Source: Bolinopsis microptera (taxonomy: Eukaryota; Ctenophora; Tentaculata; Lobata; Bolinopsidae). Taken from it: a stretch of 64,000 nt of DNA. The DNA lies in contig NC_087074.1 of NCBI RefSeq assembly GCF_026151205.1, forward strand, positions 4,652,001-4,716,000. The letters run 5' to 3'. The notes below the pieces were generated by a model, which was not told the origin of the DNA, did not search any database, and saw nothing but the letters and a program-made list of their open reading frames with translations. This document shows positions 1-11,500 of the stretch, piece by piece; position 1 is the stretch's first letter; every line of letters begins with the position of its first letter. The position numbers were made by a program, and so were the translations under genes.

Positions 1-2256
1 TATTCCAGGTAAACATGACTATCTGAGTTTTAAGGGCGCTAATAGATAGCTCTTTGGTTCTGCACCAATTTTCTATCGTTTTAATAGTTTTGCATGTTCG
101 GTCCCAGATGATGTCTAAATCATCCCTTCCGCTAGAGACAACAGATCATCCGCAAAGGCTTGCAGGTAACCCGGGATGTCTTTTGCGGTAAAGGAAAGGA
201 GATCGTCGACTACCAGGTTCCAGAGAAAAGGAGAGAGAATGCCTCCTTGGGGGCAACCTCGCCTGATCCGTACCCTTCTCGACTTATCCTTATGATTTAG
301 TGTGATGAATCGATTGGTTACCATGTTGATGATCCACTGCGCTGTAGCCAAGTCCACTTTCGTAGCCTTGACTGCTTCAGAGATAGCCTTGAACGAGACA
401 TTGTCGAAGGCGCCCTCTATATCTAGAAAGACACCTAGGACATATCCTTTCTTGGCTATTCTGCGCTCAATGGTGTGAGTAACTTTATGAAGTGCCGCTT
501 CTGTGGAGCAGCCCTTCTTAAAGCCGAATTGTCGTTTGTTGATATCATTAGCTATGTTAAGGTCATGTTGCATATGCCATAAGATCACTTTCTCCTGCAA
601 CTTTAACATCACAGGCGAAAGAGTGATCGTTCGAAATGACTTAGCTTTGTTGTAGTCGGTTTTTCCAGGCTTAGGGAGAAAGATTCCAAGAGAGTCCCTC
701 CACAAAGTTGGGATGTGTTGCGTTTCATGGTTTTTTGTCATAATGTTTTTTGTTATGTCTTTGATATGAGCCCAGGCTTTCTGGAATATGATAGGTTTTA
801 GAGTGTCAGGTCCTGCAGCCTTCAAGGGATCGAAGGATAGGAGAGCCTTTTCGATTCTTTCAGGGCTGTAGATTTTGTCTAGTAAGTCTGTGGAGATGGG
901 TAAGGGGCAGAGAGGCGGAACTGGCGGATCAGTAACACTATCCTTGAAGTGGGTTTGTGTCATGACCTCCAGTGTCTCCTCTGCGTTTTTGGTGAGTTCG
1001 CCATTTGGTTTATAAACGGCTTCAAGTTTGTTATTGGTGTCAGTACAGGTTTTCAGAATCTTGTTCATCCTTCCAGATTCCTTAACCGATTCTGTGTCTG
1101 CGCAGAATTTCCGCCACGCATTGCGCTGGGAGTTGGACAGGATCTTGTTGTATTGCTTGTTGCTTTCTCTAAGAGCGAGCCACGAAGCATCAGTTTTGAT
1201 TCGACGAGCTGTGATGAGTTTGCGTCTTATACCCCTCTGTGCTTCCTCAACTTCTCGAGTTAGCCAGGGTGGTTTTCTGACAGCGCTGGAGATGTAAGTA
1301 ATGGGACATGCCTCCTCGAAGGCCGCTCGGAGAGCAGTATTAATGGTGTTAACTTTGTGATCAATGTCGTGTGGTGTGTTAACGCAGGTGTTGTGGAGAT
1401 CATTGTTGTTGTAAAGAATCTCGTCAAATTTCGCCCAGTCAGTGTTCTTGACTAGGCGTATTTGTCTTGGTTCTTTTTTGGGACCAGAAGTAATGTCGAA
1501 CATGATATATCTGTGATCGGAGTTTGAGTAAAGATCACTAACGTGCCAGTTACTGATCAGTTCAGCCCCCAGTTGGTTGGTAATAGTGAGGTCAATGATG
1601 GAATTATGACCTCGTGAGTTGAGGAATGTTGGAGTTGAACCTTTGTTGGAACAGGAGAGCCCTAGCGACGAGAGGAAATCAAGTAGTTCCTCTCCTCTTC
1701 TATTGCACAACCTGTTACCCCAAAGAGTGTGTTGGGAGTTGGTGTCAGAGCCTATTATGAGTGGTATTTTGTTGTCTATAGCGTATTTGGCTAGAGGTGT
1801 GGTTTCGTGGGATGGAGCTGGTCCATTAATATCCATGTACGAAGCTGCCAGAATTACTTCTGTCGAGCTAAGTTGAATCTTAATAGCAACTTGATCCGGG
1901 GTTGTGAATTGCGATAGTTCCCAACTTTTTTCAGCTAGGTTTTTGTGTATTACTATGGCGGCACGAGGCCTAATGTCCCCAACTTTGTAATAATACTCGG
2001 TTAGTTCTTTGCTTATTGGTGGAATTAGGTGTTTGTTATTAGTGTATGGTTCAGTCGCTAGTACAATAGGATTTTTCCTGCCATGAGTGTTCACCAGCAG
2101 GGTTTTCCAAGCGTTGTACTTGCGTTTAAGGTTGATTTGAGTAACAGAGTAATATTCATGATGAGTTTTACCTGTTTTTTTGGTATTGGGGACGTGGCGT
2201 GCAGCACCTGCAGTTACCCTCACCGGTCGGGTACTAGGACCTTTTGGATTGGGCAC
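1..2256 (-). pseudogene. LINE ORF2 (endonuclease plus reverse transcriptase), frameshifted and truncated by the window
   Basis: The open frame runs 713 codons from position 2256 to a stop near 115. The N-terminal half looks like an R1/Jockey-type apurinic-like endonuclease, with GSDTNSQHTLWG, RRGEELLDFL and SIIDLTI segments. The reverse transcriptase follows: LPKPGKTDYNKAKSFRTITL, GFKKGCSTEAAL, FLDIEGAFDNV, RGCPQGGILSPFLWN and the catalytic FADD. Eight codons after FADD the frame ends, but another frame continues to the window edge with the expected downstream signature (DIIWDRTCKTIKTIENWC, then SALKTQIVMF). A one-base indel near 120-130 therefore breaks it. The start overlaps the upstream frame by 23 bp. 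The clade call rests on motif style only. Confidence 0.85.
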
Positions 2257-3322
2257 TGTGTCGGGGGGCTGGTCGAAGTCGAATAGCAGCAGCCAGCGTT
2301 TCCGGGAGAAAACTGTGTTTCTCTAAGAATGTCTCACCCGAAGGTGAGACAACCACCCAGATCCGCTGCCTCTGTTTAAACTCCGTCGACGGGCCCCCAC
2401 CTTCATGTAGCTGCACAGCCACTGCCTCCCAGATGTTGGTGATCTGTATCCTATTCCACGGTGGGGTAGGATTGAGAGATAATGTGTTGTTGTGTATCAG
2501 TATATGGGAGATTATGTGCGCGTTCCCGCGCAATGTTGTTGAAATAGGTCCTTTAATCACAATAATGTCTGATGTTAAACGTAAATCAGGAAACCTGATC
2601 CGCTCTGCGAAAATCAATGTCTCATCTGTGTGATACATCTCATTACCGCTATCAGTCATGATTGTTTTGTAAATCCGGAGTTGTAGTATAGGGGTAATAG
2701 TGGTGGATTCCTTGGTGGTTGCTGAACGAGCACAGCCCCGATTGAAACCAGCACCCTCGCAACAAGGCTGTGAAGCCTGTGCAAGTGTGCCAATCCCACA
2801 CGAGGCCGGCTCAGTCCCGCCTCCTCCACTGGTAATCCGGTGTTGTAGTGTAGGTGTAGTAGTGGTGGATTCCTTGGTGGTTGCTGAACGAGCACAGCCC
2901 CGATAGGAACCAGCACCATCGCAGCAAGGCTGTGAAGCCTGCGCAAGTGTGCCAATCCCACACGAGGCCGGCTCAGTCCCGCCTCCTCCACTGGTAATCC
3001 GGTGTTGTAGTGTAGGTGTAGTAGTGGTGGATTCCTTGGTGGTTGCTGAACGAGCACAGCCCCGATAGGAACCAGCACCATCGCAGCAAGGCTGTGAAGC
3101 CTGCGCAAGTGTGCCAATCCCACACGAGGCCAGCTCAGTCCTGCCTCCTCCACTGGTAATCCGGTGTTGTAGTCCAAGTGTATTAGTGAGAGTTTTAACA
3201 CTTTCTGCGAATCGTAGAAAGATGTTTGTTTTACTACCGCGACAGTAATGATATGCCGCTAATAAGGTAAAGGTAAAACGGGTGCTAATGATCGGTATTA
3301 AGGGCCCGACCTTGAAGTACAC
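2234..3322 (-). CDS. LINE ORF1-like frame with internal tandem repeats
   Basis: A 362-codon frame sits just upstream of ORF2 and overlaps its start in another frame, as expected for ORF1 of a LINE. I see no CCHC zinc knuckle and no RRM. The middle is three near-identical 54-residue repeats rich in Ser, Thr, Gly and Cys (core GGGTEPASCGIGTLAQASQ). The C-terminal 140 residues are unique. The true start is uncertain: the first Met is at 3322, but the preceding DNA could be 5' leader or more coding sequence. The function is inferred from position only. Confidence 0.55.
   Translation of the reverse strand: MYFKVGPLIPIISTRFTFTLLAAYHYCRGSKTNIFLRFAESVKTLTNTLGLQHRITSGGGRTELASCGIGTLAQASQPCCDGAGSYRGCARSATTKESTTTTPTLQHRITSGGGGTEPASCGIGTLAQASQPCCDGAGSYRGCARSATTKESTTTTPTLQHRITSGGGGTEPASCGIGTLAQASQPCCEGAGFNRGCARSATTKESTTITPILQLRIYKTIMTDSGNEMYHTDETLIFAERIRFPDLRLTSDIIVIKGPISTTLRGNAHIISHILIHNNTLSLNPTPPWNRIQITNIWEAVAVQLHEGGGPSTEFKQRQRIWVVVSPSGETFLEKHSFLPETLAAAIRLRPAPRHSAQSKRS
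2669..3160. repeat. 162-bp tandem repeat, three copies, inside LINE ORF1
   Basis: The 8-mer GGTAATCC and its variants recur at 2669, 2831, 2993 and 3155, a spacing of exactly 162 bp. The unit is a multiple of three, so the ORF1 frame is kept through all copies. Copies two and three are almost identical; the leftmost is more diverged. Confidence 0.9.
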
Positions 3323-4059
3323 ACCCTGAACTTCTAAAACCCTATATGCTCAGGTGTGAGTGAAGGCTGTGAGAGCTCCAAAAGAAAAAGGGATCAAATG
3401 AGGTAAAGGAAGACGGTTGGCACGTGCGACCTACGTTCAGTTTTGCTCAGCTGAACAGTACAGCTTAGTCTCGGCTGGTCTTGTGATGCCGATTAAGCCC
3501 CCTTACCACGGCAAGGTCATTTGCTTTGGATAAAGCACCATTACCAATCACTATAGGTGAGAGAAACAGGATAGGATTGGGTCCTGGGCAGTAACTCCAG
3601 AGCAAATGGGCAGAGTCATAAGTGGTGCTCTAGTGCTCAGGATTGACTCTGCCGCTGTACTTTAAATCAATAAGTACCTACACGTGTGACAGACGCCCCA
3701 GCCGACAAGCCCCCTGACGCGATGCATGCGAGCCCAGAACAGAGTGCCTACACCCAGTGTCACGCCATGCTAAGACAACGCCGCCAGCTATCGACCCGGA
3801 TGCTATCCCCACGAGCTACCTAGCGACTTTCGTCGCTTGGGTGCTCAATGTGGACTGCCTCCGTTACGACCACCAGCTTCGCCACTCAGCACAGCGGTCC
3901 CCTGGCTTCAGCCATCCACCCCAGTCTCAGCACACACCACACTGGGAACCACCAACCAGCACATCCAGACCCACATGCCAGGCCTCATCGAAGCTACCTG
4001 GTCTTTTGCCCGGAACCAGACAAAAGGGGGACAATTATAGCATGCTAACTAATATTTAG

Positions 4060-4060
<1 letters not shown>
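3323..4060 (-). other. LINE 5' leader region, no ORF of note
   Basis: About 740 bp of higher-GC DNA lies upstream of ORF1 on the LINE's strand. No coding signal is visible in either strand. It is most simply the element's 5' UTR and internal promoter region. The right limit is inferred from the shift to AT-rich repeats near 4,030-4,060. Confidence 0.4.
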
Positions 4061-5590
<1,530 letters not shown>

Positions 5591-6023
5591 TTGAAAGCAA
5601 TTTTTCTGATTACAATTGCAAAATTGTGCAGTTTCTTCCACAAATGAATGAAAAATTAAGCTTTTGTTTGTATTAAAGTGAATCATAATCTTCGATATAT
5701 TTCTAACCATTATATTAATTGAAACCCCATTGATTTTATCGTGTCTTTTAAAGTACATACGAATTAGTAAATTTATTGTATTTCCAATATTGCCGCTATA
5801 TTAATTATTTATAATATAATGACTCTGAAATTTATTTACCGCATTTTATATCTGCATGGTACTGATGAAATATGGATGTCGATTGTCGAAGTGTGGTCTC
5901 AATACAAGAATTTATTGTTCCATTCATTTATACCCACTGGCAATTAAATATGTAGATATTTAAAATTGGAAAGTTTGTGTATTTTGATTTCATTAATCAG
6001 TTATTAATGCAGGAAAGTTCATA
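5591..6023. other. Upstream region of the zinc-finger gene
   Basis: AT-rich spacer between the broken and the intact zinc-finger copies. An acceptor-like sequence (TTATTAATGCAG) ends at about 6012, 12 bp before the start codon, so an upstream non-coding exon is likely. No core promoter could be fixed. Confidence 0.35.
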
Positions 6024-7418
6024 ATGTCAACACGGAGTAAAAGATCCTCAACAGTTGCTGTTCAAGTAAAGAGTAACATAAATTTAATTCCTATCAAAAA
6101 GGAAATAAAAACTGAACAGGAGGAAGAGACTGGTGATATATCACATGGTTTCATTTGTCCGAAATGTGAAGCTCATTTCCTTTATGATGATTTCTTTATG
6201 GAACATATCAGAGAACATCATGGTGAAACAATCAATGATATGTCTACTAAAAATGTCTTGTTAAACTCTTTACGATCATCAGTCAGGTTGGGCAAAGAAA
6301 GTACTTATCCTGTTGGGAAAACTTTTAAATGTGACGATTGTTCTTATACCTGCACTGAGAAAAGTGATCTTGTGAAACATTTAGGTATTCACGCGGAAGA
6401 GAAACCCTACAAGTGCAAGGAATGTTTATATTATAGTGCTCGAAAAGATCATCTCACATTACATATGAGGACTCACACCGGAGAGAAACCCTACAAGTGC
6501 AAGGAATGTTTATATTGTAGTGCTCGGAAAGGTGATCTCAAAAAACATATGAGGACTCACACGGGAGAGAAGCCCTACAAGTGTAAGGAATGTTCATATA
6601 CTTGCTATGATAAATCAAGTCTTATTATACACCAACGTACTCACACGGGAGAGAAACCCTACAAGTGTAAAGAATGTTCATATACTTGCTCTGGTAAATC
6701 AAATCTTATTATACACCAACGTTCTCACACCGGAGAGAAACCCTACAAGTGCAAGGAATGTTCATATTCTTGTGCTCAGAAAGGTCATCTCACATTACAT
6801 ATGAGGACTCACACCGGAGAGAAACCCTACAAGTGCAAGGAATGTTTATATTCTACTGCTCGGAAAGATCATCTCACATTACATATGATGAATCACACCG
6901 GAGAGAAACCCTACAAGTGTAAGGAATGTTTATATTCTAGTGCTGGGAAAGGTGATCTCAAAAAACATATGAGGACTCACACGGGAGAGAAGCCCTACAA
7001 GTGTAAGGAATGTTCATATACTTGCTATGATAAATCAAGTCTTATTATACACCAACGTACTCACACGGGAGAGAAACCTTACAAGTGTAAGGAATGTTCA
7101 TATACTTGTTCTGTTAAATCAAATCTTAATAAACACGAACGTACTCACACAGGAGAGAAACCCTACAAGTGTAAGGAATGTTCATATACTTGTTCTGTTA
7201 AATCAAGTCTTTTTATACACCAACGTACTCACACCGGAGAGAAACCCTTCAAGTGTAAGGAATGTTCATATACTTGCTCTGTTAAATCAAATCTTATTAG
7301 GCACCAACGTACTCACGCGGGAGGGAAACCCTACAAGTGCAAGGAATGTTCATTTGCTTGCTCTTTTGAATCAAGTCTTGTCAGACACCAACGTACTCAC
7401 ACAGGACAGGAACTTTAA
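6024..7418 (+). CDS. C2H2 zinc-finger protein with 14 fingers
   Basis: A single open frame of 464 codons. Residues 1-40 are basic then acidic and carry two overlapping SUMO-acceptor consensus sites (IKKE and IKTE, residues 24-31). A divergent finger at about 43-66 (CPKC ... HIREHH) is followed by 13 tandem fingers joined by TGEKPYKC linkers, ending near residue 460. Each has C-x2-C-x12-H-x3-H spacing, and the finger core CKECSYTCS varies mainly at the DNA-contact positions. No KRAB, SCAN, BTB or ZAD domain is visible. Such arrays bind DNA in the nucleus; the target is unknown. The ATG follows a candidate splice acceptor by 12 bp, so the coding part lies in one exon. A truncated relative sits upstream, suggesting local tandem duplication. 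Confidence 0.9.
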   Translation: MSTRSKRSSTVAVQVKSNINLIPIKKEIKTEQEEETGDISHGFICPKCEAHFLYDDFFMEHIREHHGETINDMSTKNVLLNSLRSSVRLGKESTYPVGKTFKCDDCSYTCTEKSDLVKHLGIHAEEKPYKCKECLYYSARKDHLTLHMRTHTGEKPYKCKECLYCSARKGDLKKHMRTHTGEKPYKCKECSYTCYDKSSLIIHQRTHTGEKPYKCKECSYTCSGKSNLIIHQRSHTGEKPYKCKECSYSCAQKGHLTLHMRTHTGEKPYKCKECLYSTARKDHLTLHMMNHTGEKPYKCKECLYSSAGKGDLKKHMRTHTGEKPYKCKECSYTCYDKSSLIIHQRTHTGEKPYKCKECSYTCSVKSNLNKHERTHTGEKPYKCKECSYTCSVKSSLFIHQRTHTGEKPFKCKECSYTCSVKSNLIRHQRTHAGGKPYKCKECSFACSFESSLVRHQRTHTGQEL

Positions 7419-8545
7419 AATTGCCAGGAATGTTCTTATACAACTGTTATACTTGTTCTGATCAGTCACACTTTTAGACACCAGTGTATTCACGGGTAGA
7501 AAATGTCAGTTTACTTCCACTTTTAGATTATTATTTTACCAACGAGGTTTGATCAATGATCGCATTTATTGTTTCGAAATAATCTCCACAAATGTTTAGA
7601 GGATATTTATCAGAGCTTTCCTCGAAAATCTAGCTTCCGGTACTTCAATTGCCGCTCACAGTGAACGAACTTATTACAATTACATAAATATTTTTATGCC
7701 TAAAAACTTGATAATGGGCCCTTGGAACGGTTTCGTCGAAAGTCCTTCTTTGAGATCTTCTTTAGATATACATTAAAACCCCGATTTACTGCAAACCCAG
7801 GTTTATCGTGGTCATTTCCCACGATGTATGTATAATTTTTTTTCAAAATTTAAATTTACTTTACATCAATGTATTATAACTACATTTAAAAAAACCACAA
7901 TATCTCCTGTGAGGCTAGGAAATTACCCAAACCGCGGCGCCAACATCGGGGTTAGTAAGGGTTTAGTACTAGAAGCGATTTCGTGGCAGAATGTTGTAGT
8001 TGGACTTTCTGTAACAAACTGTGCCAAGGTCTCCAAATTGGGGGTTATATTTTCTTGAGTTTGAAGTTATATCTCAGGTTTGGCCCAAACTCGCACAGAT
8101 TGTTTCTGTTGTAGTTATTTTACTATCTGGAAATTTGATCTACACGATCTCGAGATAAATGCCTTGGTACCACTCAAAACCACCAATTTGGAGATATTTC
8201 CTCGTGTTTGAAGAGATATCTCAAGTTTGGCACATAGAAATTTGGCCAAACTCGCACAGATTATCCCTATTATAATTATCTTACTATCTGAAGGTTTCAA
8301 GAAATTTGTATTTCTATGTTATTTTTAAAAACACTTGATTTTCGACCATTTTATTTGGTACAGTTTTGTAGAAAGTACTTCTGGGATGTTGAAAAGGCTT
8401 ACTGGTAACGTCCGCGGCGGTGACATTGTTGGACAGAAACAAGTTTGATAAATCACTTGCTTCAAATTTAAGCGCGCGAATATTTTTTCGCAATCTTATG
8501 CGACGACAAATTCTCACAACTAACTTTCTATCCACAGTAGTAGCA
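7419..8545. other. Intergenic DNA between the zinc-finger gene and eIF3c, with a dispersed repeat
   Basis: It begins with the zinc-finger gene's 3' UTR. From about 8030 to 8310 lies a repeat (GGAGATATTTCCTCGTGTTT, then CAAGTTTGGCACATAGAA) that recurs in inverse orientation near 29090-29200. The final 200 bp should contain the eIF3c promoter and 5' UTR, but I see no clear TATA box. Confidence 0.4.
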
Positions 8546-11500
8546 ATGTCATCAAGATTCTTCTCCCAATTGGGAGACAGTTCTGACGACAGCTCGTCGT
8601 CAGATAGTGAAGTTGAAGCCCCAGTAACCAGACAACCAGCTGCTAGGTCAGTACTTAACTCTGTTTTACCGCAGTATTTTACAATTTGAGTGCGAAATAT
8701 AATTTAACTTCAGTGATCAGTTTCCAAAATGTTAGCCCGTAGGCGGACGATCGTTCTTAAATAATTTCTTACAGGCAATACTCGTCAATATTAGAAGAAT
8801 CAGACGAGGAGAAGCGTGTCGTGAGAAGTTCGAAAGATAAGCGGTTTTCTGAGATAAATGAAACGATCAAGGCTATCAGAAATCATAAGAAAATCAAGGA
8901 TATAACCAAAGTTCAGGAAGGTAACTAGAAAATATTGTTCTTTTCACTGTTTTATTACCGAATGACAAATGCTAACCCAAGAAAATAAGTTTGCAAAATA
9001 TTGAGGAACAGATTAAACAACAAGTTAATTAACAATTAACAAATTAAACGACAAGTTAATTAACAATTAACAAATTAAACAACAAGTCATAATCTATTCC
9101 AGGTTTTACCAGTCTTTGTCAGATTTATGCTAAATCTCAAAGTGTTATCGCCAAAAACGGCTGTCCCCGAGCTTTCATTAGATGTATTGCTGATTTGGAG
9201 ACTTACGTCACTGAGGTATGTCAATGTTTTTGTGTTTGATCCACTCTCTTTCTATGATTAAAATTTTAAAAATCACAGTCAACAGTTAAAATTCGACCTT
9301 TTTCGGTCTGCTTTCTATTGATTATTATTTGTTTCCTGAAAATTCCTTCTTTATTAAGAATATTTGTTTTTTAGTTCTGGGGAGACAAGGAGGGTCGAAG
9401 CAAACTCAACAAAATAAACTCAAAGGTGAGTTAAAGGAGATACTAATAAATTTGTAATGGTAACAAAAGAAATGACTTGCTCTCATTTAAAATATGAGGA
9501 TTTATATACATTTGTCATTAAAAAAGAAATGTTTTTTTTTCGTTATTTAACTTAATGATGACGTTTGTAGGCTCTGGCTGCTCTTCGTCAGAATGTGAGG
9601 AAATACAACAAGGACTTTGTGACAGAGATTGGAGCATATAATAAGGTAAGAAGCCCGATTCATTACTTTTTAAAATACGTACCCGCAATTCAAGTTGCGA
9701 TTATAATTTCTCCGTCGAAAAGCGTTATTAAGCATTTTAGCCATATCGAATACATCTTTGTAGACTGTAGAATCCCTTGTCATTTTAGGATCCTGAGAGT
9801 TACGAGGAAGTTATCGAGGAAGACGAGGACGAAGTCGGTGAGTTTAAATCTATAAATTCAGAGAAAATATTCATTGAATTATATATAATGTGAAATTTCA
9901 GTCTGCTGTCTGAGACTATCGGTTCATTTTGTTGTCGGTGACGAACCAAAATGTATTTCAGAAAAGTCAGATGACGAAGGTGTTGGCTTTGCTCCTTCAT
10001 CAACAAAGATTGCCAAGAAACCTCGCACAACAGTAAGTTTTGACTAGCTGGCAGTTTAAAGAATCAAAATTTTGTTACCAGTTCTAGTTGCTAAATGATA
10101 TGATTGTGTATAAAAGGACACACTTCAAGGACAACAATGAACCCACAATGAATGTTGCAATTACTAGAATCAGGAACATTGTGGTCCTTGTGGTCTACAT
10201 TGTTCCTGCATTGCCGGATCGAAAAGATTTAAAGAATGTCTCTTGGCTTTTCGAATCTTACGGATGTCTACATTATAACACTGTAAATTACTACTTAATT
10301 ATAATAAACGACTCTTTGCTACGCAAAAAAGTTAATAGCACGCCATTAATTGAAATTTACTATCAGTCATCAAGAGGTGATGACGAGGAAGATTTGGATG
10401 ACGACAGTGACGACATGTGGGGTGACGACAGTGAGGATGAGAGCTCTTCTGACGATGAAGTGCCTGCTATTGGTTACACTGCCGCTTACTTCCTCAAGAG
10501 GTACCTTTATATCAGACTTTCAAACTCTTTTAGTGTATTTGTAAGTTGGTAAATAACTCCGTTGTTACGAATACAATTTTACAAGTTGTAACTCGTAAGA
10601 TCGAGGTAGGAGCGAGGAACCACAAAGCTTTCACCAAAGTACATATAATATGTACCTTTTCTCGCGACTCACATAAAATGTCCCCAGTAAGGACGATGAC
10701 AAGAAAGACAAGCCTGATCGAAAGAAGAAGGCTCCTCGACAGCCTGCTAAAGTGGCTGTCAGCAAAGAGGACGAGGGTTGGACCACTGTTAGTGGAACTG
10801 ACAAAGTCACCAAGGTAAAGGAGCGTGCGATGTCTTGAAATATTTCTCTATAATATCAACTCTCAATTCTGTTGAACTCGCATGTTTCCACTCCTGAATA
10901 CTAAAGAGAAACTGCTGAAGCAGGTGTGAGTAGTCAGTCAGTGTCTAACCTAGCACATGACCCCCAGGAGAAGCCATTGTTTGAAGATGACGCTGAGATC
11001 ACAGTGGAGCTGGTGAACCAGAAGATAGCAGAGTTGTCCTCGGTGAGAGGACGTAGGGGAGCTAAGAGGCAGAAGAACATTGAGACTCTCGAGTTACTGT
11101 CGGGTGTTTGTGTGTCTGAAGAACTCGGTAGGTTGAGAATTGAGATAATTTTAGGGCCCTATTTAGTGTCGTCATGAGGAGAAAGGTTAATTTTAAGTCA
11201 TTAGTTATTAGATAATTATTAATTATTAATTAAAAGTTCTAAACAAGGGAGATAAAAAACAACGCCCTAGTCTAATAGTTCCCTAAAGAAATAACTAAAT
11301 GTCAAAACTGTAAATTTCACTAATTCATTTTGATCTTAAACATGGCCTGGGACGTGTTCAAAATGATACTGATTTTTGAGTCTTACTTTTAATATCCTTA
11401 CGCGTTTTGTTTTCAGGAATACCAATCCTAGCTAAGTGTATGTACTACACTTGCCTCTCAATATTCGACTATAACCCTAACATGGCTGTATGCATGAAAG

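Noticed and set aside
10905-10925. A micro-exon KLLKQ before eIF3c exon 10
   Set aside because: No polypyrimidine tract or good acceptor precedes it, and the protein aligns without it.
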